Positions 1 to 7,731 of a stretch of 11,187 nt of DNA are shown piece by piece. The translations under genes and the position numbers were made by a program. Under the pieces are notes generated by a model that saw only the letters and a list, made by a program, of their open reading frames with translations, made no database searches and was not told the origin of the DNA. Numbering within the stretch: position 1 is the first letter of the stretch; every line of letters begins with the position of its first letter. Source of the DNA: an uncultured Rickettsiaceae bacterium (GTDB taxonomy: Bacteria > Pseudomonadota > Alphaproteobacteria > Rickettsiales > Rickettsiaceae); assembly GCA_905479885.1 (NCBI GenBank), contig CAJQOE010000096.1, positions 1-11,187 on the forward strand, in the 5' to 3' direction.

Positions 1-1169
1 ATGTTAGGATGACCTGATAATTTTAAATCTTGTATCACAGATTGACCACTAGCTTTATCTTCAATCAAGAGGTGCCTTGGCTTAAATTTATTAGCAAATT
101 GCTCTATTTCTATTTTAAGTTCAGGATAGCTCATTTTTTTACGTATCATAGCTACTAGATAATATTTACTAGCTACTATCCCCCAACATGTACCAACGCT
201 ATAATCTGTTTTTTCAGATACTTTAATTGCCGTATCCCAGCTTTGTACATAATAATCAAATCGATCTGGTGTTTTTTCATAAAATGAAATATCTTCCATA
301 TTCAATAAATTAAACCCTGCGGGTAAAGGTTCCTGTAAAAACTGCGCGGCATAATTTCTTGCCCCTACTTCTTGTTCTATATTATTTAAAAATTCTATTT
401 GGTCACGCTTTGTATTTAGTAACTCGCCCTTCTTATATTTGTATTGTTTCTGCCCAATATCATAAAGCATATTTTCTGGAGCAATAGCTGGTATTTTCAA
501 AGACTCCCAACCACCACTTGAGAGCAAATGCGCAGATAGATCATCCGCATGCAAACGCTGCATAACTAACACAATTGCCCCTTTATTTTTATCATTCAAC
601 CTGGTGACAAAAGTTTGTTCAAACCATTCAATTGCCCTATTACGCATCTTTAAAGAATTAATCTGTGTTGGATTATGTGGATCGTCAATGATAAGCACAT
701 CACCGCCCTCGCCGGTAGCAGATCCACCAACGCTAGTTGCAAATCGAAATCCATTCTCTGTGGTTAGGAATTTACTTTTTTGGTTATGCTTACGACTTAA
801 TATTGTGTTTGGAAATAATTTTTTATACCACTCAGAATTAACTACCAACCGGCAATCAAGTGAATGTTTAACACTAAGTACCGAAGAATAACTAGCAGCC
901 ATAATTCGCGTAGATGGCTGCTGTGCTAGCAACCACGCGGGCCACGCAACATTAACGCATACAGACTTTAACGCTCTTGGTGGCATATTAATAACCAAAC
1001 GCTTAATATTCCCCGCGCGTACAGCTTCCAAATAATCAGCAATTAGCTCTATATGCCAATTAGCTTGATATTCTGCACCAGGATTAATTGTGTGAAAAAC
1101 CTTACCAATAAAACTACTAAAATCTTGACGTAATACTGCGTCTAATAATTTTTTATCATATTCTATCAT
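1..1169 (-). CDS. terL: Phage terminase large subunit (partial, C-terminus beyond left edge)
   Basis: This is the motor and nuclease that packages phage (or gene-transfer-agent) DNA into proheads. The frame is open from the ATG at 1169 to the window edge, giving 389 residues of a family usually about 450-550 long. Visible motifs are a Walker A-like loop MPPRALKS (residues 62-69, Lys68), a Walker B DVLIIDDPH (157-165) and a coupling motif VMQRLHADD (202-210). The RNase H-like nuclease follows, with SWDTA (310-314, Asp312) and LIEDKASGQ (368-376, Glu370/Asp371). The start overlaps the stop of the small upstream gene as ATGA, which implies coupled translation. There is no frameshift in the visible part, and all recognisable catalytic motifs are present. 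The assignment to a packaging terminase rests on motif recognition; whether the element is a phage, a remnant or a gene transfer agent cannot be told here. Confidence 0.93.
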   Translation of the reverse strand, partial: MIEYDKKLLDAVLRQDFSSFIGKVFHTINPGAEYQANWHIELIADYLEAVRAGNIKRLVINMPPRALKSVCVNVAWPAWLLAQQPSTRIMAASYSSVLSVKHSLDCRLVVNSEWYKKLFPNTILSRKHNQKSKFLTTENGFRFATSVGGSATGEGGDVLIIDDPHNPTQINSLKMRNRAIEWFEQTFVTRLNDKNKGAIVLVMQRLHADDLSAHLLSSGGWESLKIPAIAPENMLYDIGQKQYKYKKGELLNTKRDQIEFLNNIEQEVGARNYAAQFLQEPLPAGFNLLNMEDISFYEKTPDRFDYYVQSWDTAIKVSEKTDYSVGTCWGIVASKYYLVAMIRKKMSYPELKIEIEQFANKFKPRHLLIEDKASGQSVIQDLKLSGHPN

Positions 1170-1426
1170 TTATACTTACTTAAGAATCTTTCGATAATTT
1201 CTTTATCTTCTTGTGGCATTGTTTTGTCAGCGTACATAACTTCGTCCTTGCTCAACTTGTTTAACTGAATAATTAAAGTAACTAACTTGTTTAAAGTGTC
1301 TGTGATATTCTTCTTTACATTTACCGCACTTTTGGACTTACTTGTTTTTAATTCATCTAACTCTTCCTCGAGCAAGATGACAAGTTTTGCGATAAAGCCA
1401 TATAATTTATTGACCGTAATTTTCAT
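1166..1426 (-). CDS. Small helical protein between portal and TerL; candidate small terminase (TerS)
   Basis: This gene encodes 86 residues. A longer in-frame start exists at 1465, but the ATG at 1426 is preferred because AAGGAG lies six bases upstream and the gene then begins one base after the portal stop. The protein is rich in Leu, Ile, Lys and Glu. It appears to be a helical hairpin, with one helix around residues 5-27 (EEELDEL at its end), a Lys/Ser-rich turn and a second helix around 35-58, followed by a charged tail ending in ERFLSKYK. I see no helix-turn-helix or catalytic motif. Its position directly before TerL, with an ATGA overlap, is where small terminase subunits normally sit. 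The small terminase of the Rhodobacter gene transfer agent is likewise a short coiled-coil protein. TerS is therefore a positional inference; a head accessory protein is the alternative. Confidence 0.78.
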   Translation of the reverse strand: MKITVNKLYGFIAKLVILLEEELDELKTSKSKSAVNVKKNITDTLNKLVTLIIQLNKLSKDEVMYADKTMPQEDKEIIERFLSKYK

Positions 1427-1427
1427 A

Positions 1428-2606
1428 CTACTCTCCTTTCCCACGTAAATTGAGCTCTTCTCCATGTTCTATAGGACCTAGACCAACAAAAGATCTTTTT
1501 TCATTGATAGTCATAAAATCAGCACTAGCTATTTTAGACCATAAATTTTCTCTTCGCTCTGTAAGCACAGAAATAGCTTCACGATCAAAATCAACAATCA
1601 AGCTTTCTTGATACCAATAGGACAACCAATTACTTAAAGCATCTGCATATTTATCAAGTAATGGCATTATATTCTCTTCCCACAAAGCAAGCCTTGCCTC
1701 TTGCATATTGCTATAGGTATTATCTCCATTTAAACCTAGTAATTGTGGTGGCACGTTAAAGGCTACAGCTATATCTCTGGCGCTGGAGTCTTTTAGCTCG
1801 ATGAATTTTTCAAAGCGTTCGGCATTGCTAGTTTCTTGCCACTTTAAACCACCTTCCAAGATTAATGGCTTACCAGAATTAGATGCACCGCTGAAATTCT
1901 CATAAAATTGCTGTTGTAAACGTTCGAACTGTTCTTCAGTTAGATAGCCATTACCATCTTGAAATATCAATGCACCACTTGGACGAATGGCATTTTTAAG
2001 CAATGATTTATTCCAATCCATGATTTTAGCGTATAAATTAATTGCCTTTGATGCAGCGGATAACGAACTTAAACCTTGCTGGCTATCTGAAGGATTATAA
2101 TTTTTTAAATGCAGAATACGGCTCATTCTGCTAATTGGATCTATGGCAAATGTCTGCTCTTTATTACCCCCCTTATATTTATATGCTACTAAATATTTAT
2201 TAGACATTACATGTTCAAGCATTTGGGGATGTAAATTATATAGCTCAGACGGAGAACTATCATCTGAAGACAAAATATAGCTACTGCCATATAGCAATAA
2301 ATTTGATATATTTTCTGTAAAAAAGTCAGCCCCTGATTTTTCAGGATGCGGATTCTTTAATAACCTAGCGGCCGGATGTTTAGATAATAATTTTTTATGC
2401 TCTCCACAATCCTTGTATACGTGCCAAGGAATATGGCTTGCAGATGTAGCAATCAAACTAACGCAACGATGCACCACACTATTGTTTTTGTAAGCCTCAG
2501 CTCCAACCCTTTCATCTTCTATATGTGCAAAAATTGGTATATTCAATGCGGAATTAGATTTCTTGCTCGTGGGCACTACTATTTTTTTTAAATAAGTTGA
2601 AAACAT
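1428..2606 (-). CDS. HK97-family phage portal protein
   Basis: The portal forms the ring at the prohead vertex through which DNA is packaged and on which the terminase docks. The product is 392 residues, normal for the HK97-type family (about 380-430). Recognisable conserved segments are HPEKSGADFF and the following LLLYGSSYI (87-111), FNVPPQLLGL (283-292), TYSNMQEARLALW (297-309, leading into the long stem helix) and FMTINEKRSFVGLGP (364-378). The ATG at 2606 has AGAGG about nine bases upstream. The stop TAG at 1428 is one base from the next start, so portal, small protein and TerL form one transcription unit. The gene appears intact. Protease and capsid genes, which normally follow a portal, are not in the window. 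Transcription would start in the 144-base spacer shared with timA, but I see no convincing promoter in that direction. Confidence 0.95.
   Translation of the reverse strand: MFSTYLKKIVVPTSKKSNSALNIPIFAHIEDERVGAEAYKNNSVVHRCVSLIATSASHIPWHVYKDCGEHKKLLSKHPAARLLKNPHPEKSGADFFTENISNLLLYGSSYILSSDDSSPSELYNLHPQMLEHVMSNKYLVAYKYKGGNKEQTFAIDPISRMSRILHLKNYNPSDSQQGLSSLSAASKAINLYAKIMDWNKSLLKNAIRPSGALIFQDGNGYLTEEQFERLQQQFYENFSGASNSGKPLILEGGLKWQETSNAERFEKFIELKDSSARDIAVAFNVPPQLLGLNGDNTYSNMQEARLALWEENIMPLLDKYADALSNWLSYWYQESLIVDFDREAISVLTERRENLWSKIASADFMTINEKRSFVGLGPIEHGEELNLRGKGE
1433..1438 (-). promoter_or_regulatory. Ribosome binding site deciding the start of the small gene
   Basis: Read on the minus strand, AAGGAG is followed by six bases and then the ATG at 1426. 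It is one of the clearest Shine-Dalgarno sequences in the window, where most genes have weak ones. It lies inside the 3' end of the portal gene and argues against the longer start at 1465. Confidence 0.75.
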
Positions 2607-2694
2607 TTAAAATATACCTCTTAATTAATTGTTAATGTAAGAGACTTATATCACTCAAAACTTTGCTCGCTAAGCTTATAACTGATAAATAGCT

Positions 2695-2722
2695 TTGCAA
2701 AAACGATGTTTTGTAATAGAAT
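2695..2722 (+). promoter_or_regulatory. Putative sigma70-type promoter of timA-yidD-uvrC
   Basis: A -35 like TTGCAA (2695-2700) and a -10 like TAGAAT (2717-2722) are separated by 16 bases. Transcription would start near 2729, about 20 bases before the timA ATG at 2751. The match is by eye; AT-rich DNA gives chance -10 boxes. Confidence 0.45.
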
Positions 2723-2750
2723 AGGGTTAGTTAAATTACGGGGATCTATA

Positions 2751-3398
2751 ATGTCTGGACAACTCATAGAATTAATAATATTTGCAGCTATCGCTTTTTT
2801 TATAATAAATAAGCTGCTCTCCACGCTGGGCGCTACATCAGAAAGCGATCCTACGAAAAACAAAACATTCTTTGGCGAAAGTGGAAAGATGAAAGACGTT
2901 ACCAACACAAGCAGTGCTCCAATTTCTAAAATTGTCAGACCAAATTTTGGGAAGAAAAAAACTATACCACTAAAAGGATTAATTGTTGTAGAGAATGAAG
3001 AAGACATTAAAACTGGAATAGTTGATGTGCTTAATAAGCTGCCATCATTTGATCCAGCTAATTTTCTAAAAGGAGCGCAAGCTGCATTTCAAATGATCCT
3101 CACAGCCAATGCTAACAACAATAACGATGAGCTAGAAGAATTAGTAGATAAAAGATATATAGAAGATTTTAAATCCATGGCTGCAAGCTATGGAAATTAT
3201 ACGGCCAACAAAACTACACTAACTGCTCATATCTCAGAAATTTACCTATTTGGTAATAATATATTTATTAAAATATTATTTGTAGGAAAAAATATTACTG
3301 ATAAAGTTAAAGAAATGCACGAAGAATGGACTTTTACAAAAAGCGCTCTGAGCGCCAGTCCAGAATGGCATCTAACAAACATTGATCGACCGCAATAA
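2751..3398 (+). CDS. timA: Tim44-like domain protein (TimA family), membrane-anchored
   Basis: The product is a 215-residue protein of the Tim44/Tim44-like family, the bacterial relatives of the mitochondrial import motor scaffold. In alphaproteobacteria TimA is membrane-associated, with a proposed role in inner-membrane or protein-assembly processes. It starts MSGQLIELI with a single hydrophobic anchor at residues 5-20, followed by a polar linker (27-75). The Tim44-like domain has PSFDPANFLKGAQAAFQ (98-114), EEWTFTK (191-197) and PEWHLTNI (204-211), all typical. An in-frame ATG exists at 2706, but the start at 2751 is chosen because the family begins MSxQLIE, GGGG precedes the ATG, and the likely promoter makes transcription begin after 2706. 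It is the first gene of an apparent operon with yidD (20 bases downstream) and uvrC. Confidence 0.9.
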   Translation: MSGQLIELIIFAAIAFFIINKLLSTLGATSESDPTKNKTFFGESGKMKDVTNTSSAPISKIVRPNFGKKKTIPLKGLIVVENEEDIKTGIVDVLNKLPSFDPANFLKGAQAAFQMILTANANNNNDELEELVDKRYIEDFKSMAASYGNYTANKTTLTAHISEIYLFGNNIFIKILFVGKNITDKVKEMHEEWTFTKSALSASPEWHLTNIDRPQ

Positions 3399-3418
3399 AA
3401 TTAATACGGTACTTCACA

Positions 3419-3661
3419 ATGAAATACCCATTTTTGTTTATAATTAAATTTTATCAATTTTTTATATCGCCTTGGCTTGGACGAAATTGTAGATATGCTC
3501 CAACATGTTCGGACTATGCTAAAGAAGCTTTGCATACCCATGGAGCACTAAAAGGATTATTTTTAGGAACGCGTCGTATCTTGCGCTGTCATCCATTTAC
3601 AGATGGTGGTTATGATCCTGTTCCCAAGCCTAGTTCCAATAAAGTAGATAATTTGCTATAA
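3419..3661 (+). CDS. yidD: Membrane protein insertion efficiency factor YidD
   Basis: YidD is a small inner-membrane-associated protein that assists YidC/Sec-dependent insertion of membrane proteins. The 80-residue length is typical of the family (about 70-90). Signature elements are an amphipathic N-terminal helix ending FYQFFISPWLG, then CRYAPTCSDYAKEAL (24-38) and RRILRCHPFTDGGYDPVP (52-69), including the conserved cysteines and the CHPF..GG.DPVP ending. The ribosome binding site is weak. In many bacteria yidD lies between rnpA and yidC. Here it is between timA and uvrC, with gaps of 20 and 7 bases, so it has moved into another operon. Pairing with TimA may reflect a shared membrane-biogenesis role, which is an inference. 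Confidence 0.96.
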   Translation: MKYPFLFIIKFYQFFISPWLGRNCRYAPTCSDYAKEALHTHGALKGLFLGTRRILRCHPFTDGGYDPVPKPSSNKVDNLL

Positions 3662-3668
3662 TTACAAG

Positions 3669-5483
3669 ATGCATAGTAAAGCACTGATTAAATCTTATCT
3701 GCCTGACGCTCCTGAATTACCAGGTGTATACCGTATGCTTGGTGTAGATAAAAATATCTTATATATAGGCAAAGCAAAAAATCTTAAAAACAGATTATCT
3801 CAATATACACTGGAATTAAGCGGCAAAAACAAAACCATGGTTTCGCTGGTTCATTACTTAGAATATAGCGTAACAGACTCAGAATCATCTGCCTTATTGC
3901 TAGAAGGGCAATTAATAAAGAAATTCAAACCTAAATTTAACATCTTATTAAAAGATGACAAATCTTTTCCTTATATAAAATTACGCCTTGATCACGACTA
4001 TCCTCAATTACAGAAATATCGAGGAAAAAATCTTAGTGATGGTAAATTTTTTGGGCCATTCGCCTCATCTGCCCATGTTGACATAACGCTTGCTGAATTA
4101 CAAAAAATATTTAAACTAAGATCTTGCACTGATAATTATTTTGCGAATAGAAAAAGACCTTGTTTACAATATCAAATCAACCGCTGCTGTGCACCTTGCG
4201 TTAATAAAATATCCAAAACAGAATATGATGATTTAGTCCTTGAGGTAAAAGCGTTTCTTGCCGGTAAAAACCAAAAATTACAAGAAACACTTTCCTCTAA
4301 AATGGAGCAGCTTAGTGGTAATATGCAATTCGAAAAAGCCGCTGAAATTCGTGATCGTATCAAAGCTTTAAGTTATGTGCAGCTAAAAGCAGATGGAATA
4401 CAGAATTTAGACAATGCTGATGTAATCGCTATTGCCTCACATAATGGTGAATTTTGTATTCAGCTTTTCCTATATCGTTCGCATCAACCATGCGGCAACC
4501 AGGCGTATTTTCCTGAACATACTAACCTTGAAGAATCAAACGCTGAAATCCTTGGAGCATTTATAATGCAGCTTTATCAGAACAAGGAACCGGCAGAACA
4601 AATACTTATCAGCTGCGACTTAGATAATCGTGATATTTATATTGATGCACTAAAAAAACTACATAGCAAAAATATAAATATATCTACTCCTAAACTTGGC
4701 AATAAATATAAAATCATGCAAAACGCTATGCATAATGCAGAACTTGCATTAGAGCGGCATCTAAAAATATCTGCCAAGAATTCTGCTGCATTGCTTGAAG
4801 TACAAAAATTATTTAATCTAGAAACTATACCAAAACGAATCGAAGTCTATGATAACAGTCATATACAAGGCGCCTTTGCTATTGGAGCAATGGTAGTCGC
4901 GGGAATAGATGGTTTTGAAAAAAAAGAATATCGCTTGTTCAATATCAAAGAATCATCGCCTATAGCACATGGTGGCGATGATTACGCTATGTTAAGAGAA
5001 GTGCTTACCAGACGAATAAAGCGTCTTAAAAACGAAGCATTTAGAACCCCAGATTTAATGATAATTGATGGCGGGAAAGGTCATATGAAAATAGTGTCCG
5101 AAGTGATGAATAACCTGAATATACATATACCATTTGTATGCATGTCAAAAGGCGCCAAGAGGAATAGCGGGTGCGAACAATTTCATTGCTTAGGTAGAGA
5201 CAGCTTCACTCTAGATCGTAATTTAGGCGTCATGAAATATCTACAAATACTACGTGACGAAGTGCATAATTTTGCTATAAAATCGCATCGGAACAAACGC
5301 TCTGTGGCAATAAAAATTTCTTCATTAGATAGTATTCCAGGAATTGGTGAAGCTAGAAAAAAAGCTCTATTAAACTATTTTGGCTCTTTCAAAGAAATAA
5401 CTGATGCAACATTAACCGAATTAACTAGTGTTGAAGGTATTAGCAAAGAGTTAGCCAAATTAATCTACAACTCTTTACGCTGA
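3669..5483 (+). CDS. uvrC: Excinuclease ABC subunit C (UvrC)
   Basis: This is the dual-incision nuclease of nucleotide excision repair, acting with UvrA and UvrB. The 604 residues match the usual 600-620. Domains in order are a GIY-YIG nuclease (PGVYRM at 18-23, LYIGKAKNLKNRL at 31-43) and a Cys cluster at 153, 165, 173 and 177, with the same spacing as the iron-sulfur-binding cysteines of E. coli UvrC. Next comes a UVR motif binding UvrB (about 205-238, with FEKAAEIRDRI), then the RNase H-like 5' nuclease with Asp395 (VYDNSH), Asp437/438 (GGDDYA), Asp467 (MIIDGGKGH) and His533 (DEVHNFAI). Tandem helix-hairpin-helix motifs finish the protein (SIPGIGEARKKAL, SVEGISKELAKLI). The gene is complete. 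It is the last gene of the timA-yidD-uvrC unit, and its last 19 bases overlap the end of the convergent transporter gene. Confidence 0.98.
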   Translation: MHSKALIKSYLPDAPELPGVYRMLGVDKNILYIGKAKNLKNRLSQYTLELSGKNKTMVSLVHYLEYSVTDSESSALLLEGQLIKKFKPKFNILLKDDKSFPYIKLRLDHDYPQLQKYRGKNLSDGKFFGPFASSAHVDITLAELQKIFKLRSCTDNYFANRKRPCLQYQINRCCAPCVNKISKTEYDDLVLEVKAFLAGKNQKLQETLSSKMEQLSGNMQFEKAAEIRDRIKALSYVQLKADGIQNLDNADVIAIASHNGEFCIQLFLYRSHQPCGNQAYFPEHTNLEESNAEILGAFIMQLYQNKEPAEQILISCDLDNRDIYIDALKKLHSKNINISTPKLGNKYKIMQNAMHNAELALERHLKISAKNSAALLEVQKLFNLETIPKRIEVYDNSHIQGAFAIGAMVVAGIDGFEKKEYRLFNIKESSPIAHGGDDYAMLREVLTRRIKRLKNEAFRTPDLMIIDGGKGHMKIVSEVMNNLNIHIPFVCMSKGAKRNSGCEQFHCLGRDSFTLDRNLGVMKYLQILRDEVHNFAIKSHRNKRSVAIKISSLDSIPGIGEARKKALLNYFGSFKEITDATLTELTSVEGISKELAKLIYNSLR

Positions 5484-6796
5484 TTATGTTTATTTACTCC
5501 ATGCCAAGTAAGGATAAAAAATATAGCTCCTGTTAGGGCTGCGCTAATAAAGAAAATAAACGCACTAGACCACCCCCAATTATCAATCAATGCACCAACA
5601 CATATCCCAGACAAGCCAGATCCAACATAACCCATAGTACCAGCTAGTCCATTAGCTGTACCAATAGCTTTCTTCGAAGCAAAGTCTGCTGATGCGACAC
5701 CGACTAATACTTGAGGTCCATAAACAAAGAAACCCACCAAGATAAGTGCAATAGTGCTAAAATATACGTAACCTTCTGGCATTTTCCAAAACATGATCAA
5801 TGCTATGGCCAAACAAATCATAAATAATGCACCGACTGGTCCACGCTGACCACCCATGATTTTATCAGAAATCCAGCCCGCGGCAAAACCACCAAGTAAT
5901 CCAGTTACTTCATAAGCCGCAACCTGCCACCCAGCATGCTCTAGAGAAATATTTTTGAATTCCTTCAAAAATAAGGGGGCCCAAAAAATAATCCCTATAC
6001 GCACAATATACACACACATATTCGCAAAGCATATATACCACATATTACGATTTACAAATACCTTACGAAAAATCTCCATACTAGTGAGATGATCTTCGCT
6101 AATATCTTCTTCAAAATCCTCATCACCTTTGTAGGCTTCAACGGGCGGCAAGCCCAATTCTTTTGGTGATTCACGCAACCTATTAAATAAAATCACAGCA
6201 ATTGCAGTTGCAACGATGCTTGGGATAAAAAACGCATATCTCCAACCAAAATTTGCTACTAAATACCCAGAAAATATCAATGTTATAGCTCCGCCAACCT
6301 GATGCGATGCTGCGCCAAGCGCCCACTTAGTGCCTAATTCTTTCGGTGCGAACCAATGTGTTAGCATACGCGCTGCTGGCGGCCATCCCATCGACTGAAA
6401 CCAATGATTTATAATTAGGAAGAAACCCAGGAACCATATACTCTCTGAAAATCCAAGTATAAAAGTAATAATTGCCGAACATAACAAACCAATTACCATA
6501 AAATATCGAGCATTTGATTTATCACTTATGTAACCATTAACGAACTTGCCAATACCGTATACTATAGAAGCCAGTGTAAGAACCCAGCCTAATTGAGTTT
6601 TGGAATAACCGAATTCTTCCATAAAGGCTGGCATTATCATAGAAAAATTTTGCCTACATAAATAATAAGTACCATAACCAAATATGATCGATATCAAAAT
6701 CCTAAGACGCCATTTATTATATATTTTACGCTCTGGCATGCTCATGAAAGGCTTCTTCACTACCTGATTATAATTATCTACCAAAGCTTTTGTCAT
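5465..6796 (-). CDS. MFS transporter of the organophosphate:phosphate antiporter (OPA) family, GlpT/UhpT-like
   Basis: This is a 12-helix inner-membrane antiporter of 443 residues that probably imports a phosphorylated metabolite such as glycerol-3-phosphate or a sugar phosphate in exchange for phosphate. Aligning by eye with E. coli GlpT, the phosphate-binding arginines are present: Arg48 (YYLCRQNF, GlpT Arg45) and Arg266 (YIVRIGI, GlpT Arg269). Also present are Lys84 (GIGKFVNG, GlpT Lys80) and His165 (ASHQVGG, GlpT His165). GlpT Asp274 appears to be Phe271 here, so the exact substrate is uncertain. A central acidic loop (about 222-236) separates the two six-helix halves. The start at 6796 is supported by a promoter about 30 bases upstream; Met18 is an alternative. 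It is convergent with uvrC and divergent from the PAP2-like gene. Intracellular bacteria use such carriers to take host phospholipid or sugar precursors (family knowledge). Confidence 0.9.
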   Translation of the reverse strand: MTKALVDNYNQVVKKPFMSMPERKIYNKWRLRILISIIFGYGTYYLCRQNFSMIMPAFMEEFGYSKTQLGWVLTLASIVYGIGKFVNGYISDKSNARYFMVIGLLCSAIITFILGFSESIWFLGFFLIINHWFQSMGWPPAARMLTHWFAPKELGTKWALGAASHQVGGAITLIFSGYLVANFGWRYAFFIPSIVATAIAVILFNRLRESPKELGLPPVEAYKGDEDFEEDISEDHLTSMEIFRKVFVNRNMWYICFANMCVYIVRIGIIFWAPLFLKEFKNISLEHAGWQVAAYEVTGLLGGFAAGWISDKIMGGQRGPVGALFMICLAIALIMFWKMPEGYVYFSTIALILVGFFVYGPQVLVGVASADFASKKAIGTANGLAGTMGYVGSGLSGICVGALIDNWGWSSAFIFFISAALTGAIFFILTWHGVNKHNQRKEL

Positions 6797-6831
6797 CCAA
6801 ATATTTTTTATTTTGCTACTTATATGCGCAA

Positions 6832-6860
6832 ATATTAACTAATAACCATTCTTCTGGCAA
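6832..6860 (-). promoter_or_regulatory. Putative promoter of the OPA transporter gene
   Basis: On the minus strand TTGCCA (6860-6855) and TAATAT (6837-6832) are 17 bases apart, a good -35 with a moderate -10. Transcription would begin near 6825, leaving a leader of about 30 bases before the ATG at 6796. Confidence 0.45.
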
Positions 6861-6890
6861 GTTATTATTTACGAGCGATCATCGTGGCCA

Positions 6891-6919
6891 TTGCATATTA
6901 AGGCTACTACTATTATGAT
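6891..6919 (+). promoter_or_regulatory. Putative promoter of the PAP2-like/TfoX-like gene pair
   Basis: A -10 box TATGAT (6914-6919, five of six consensus bases) has a weak -35, TTGCAT (6891-6896), 17 bases upstream. The start would be near 6926, giving a leader of only about 20 bases without a clear Shine-Dalgarno. The divergent promoter for the transporter lies about 30 bases to the left and does not overlap it. Confidence 0.4.
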
Positions 6920-6945
6920 AGGCTAAATTTAATATACTTAAATAA

Positions 6946-7722
6946 ATGATAATAAATTTAAACACTATAGCAGAAGCGTTTTTAAACTGTGGTCACGAGA
7001 TGGTTTTAGTGCCATTAATCATACTAGGCTTCCTTGCTTTTGATAGAAAAATCTTTGGCAACGCTACCTTTTTATTATTATTTACTATGATTTTCAACGT
7101 TCTGCTGAAAGCATTATTTCAAGTACCATTAGCAGCTCACATCAATAAAGTTGGGTACGCTTTTCCTAGTGGGCATATGCATAGTGCTGTAGTATTCTAT
7201 GGCTGGCTATTATTAAATATGAGAAACTCCTTAATCAAAATTGGGTTAGCCATACTCATAACAGGAATTGCTTTTGGATTAATTTACCAAAAATATCATA
7301 ATATATACGATATAATCGGTGCTCTCTTCTTTGGCGTAGCTACTTTAGTAATATATTCCCCTATCGCAAGGATCAACATATTTAATAATAAACCTTTCTT
7401 ACTCGGATACTTATGTATTGCTTTATCAATATGTATTATGTGGTATCTAAACAGTATAAACTCTCTCTCCAATCACGTGTGGATGGCATTTATGGTCCTC
7501 TCTGGATTTACTATTTCCTGGACTATTTTTGCTAAATCAATAACTAAAAACCCACCATTTTTAGGTGCCATGTTTGGACTGGCCTTTATATTAGGAATAT
7601 ATTACTGCACTATCATGCTCAAGCACTGGGCTAATATTAATTACGATATTCAATGGGTAATGGTAGGTGTTCTAATTCCACTAACAGCACGTATTACAGG
7701 AAATTTCAAAATTACAAAATAG
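6946..7722 (+). CDS. PAP2-superfamily-like integral membrane protein (lipid phosphatase fold)
   Basis: The 258-residue protein is very hydrophobic, with about seven or eight membrane segments. PAP2 enzymes remove phosphate from lipid phosphates (phosphatidate, phosphatidylglycerophosphate, undecaprenyl pyrophosphate) at the membrane. The best motif is YAFPSGHMHSAV (71-82), the PSGH signature with His77. Lys55 can serve as the first Lys of motif 1, and His118 and Asp122 in YHNIYDIIGA fit motif 3. However, the Arg-Pro of motif 1 and the Arg normally six residues before the motif-3 His are missing (Leu112 stands there). The enzyme may be divergent or inactive. The C-terminal half (about 150-258) holds four or five further helices, longer than a minimal PAP2 domain. 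It is followed after nine bases by the TfoX-like gene, probably on the same transcript. The start has no clear ribosome binding site. Confidence 0.78.
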   Translation: MIINLNTIAEAFLNCGHEMVLVPLIILGFLAFDRKIFGNATFLLLFTMIFNVLLKALFQVPLAAHINKVGYAFPSGHMHSAVVFYGWLLLNMRNSLIKIGLAILITGIAFGLIYQKYHNIYDIIGALFFGVATLVIYSPIARINIFNNKPFLLGYLCIALSICIMWYLNSINSLSNHVWMAFMVLSGFTISWTIFAKSITKNPPFLGAMFGLAFILGIYYCTIMLKHWANINYDIQWVMVGVLIPLTARITGNFKITK

Positions 7723-7731
7723 CTTATTTTT

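Noticed and set aside
604..891. Open frame of 95 codons on the plus strand
   Set aside because: It lies opposite the ATPase part of the terminase gene, whose motifs are clear. The product has no recognisable features.
2397..2591. Open frame of 64 codons on the plus strand
   Set aside because: It is antisense to the start of the portal gene; no family features.
2706..2750. Earlier in-frame ATG for timA at 2706
   Set aside because: It overlaps the likely promoter, adds 15 residues not expected in the family and lacks a better ribosome binding site than the start at 2751.
2651..3007. Open frame of 118 codons on the minus strand
   Set aside because: It is antisense to timA, which has clear Tim44-like motifs.
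4172..4363. Open frame of 63 codons on the minus strand
   Set aside because: It is antisense to the UVR region of uvrC.
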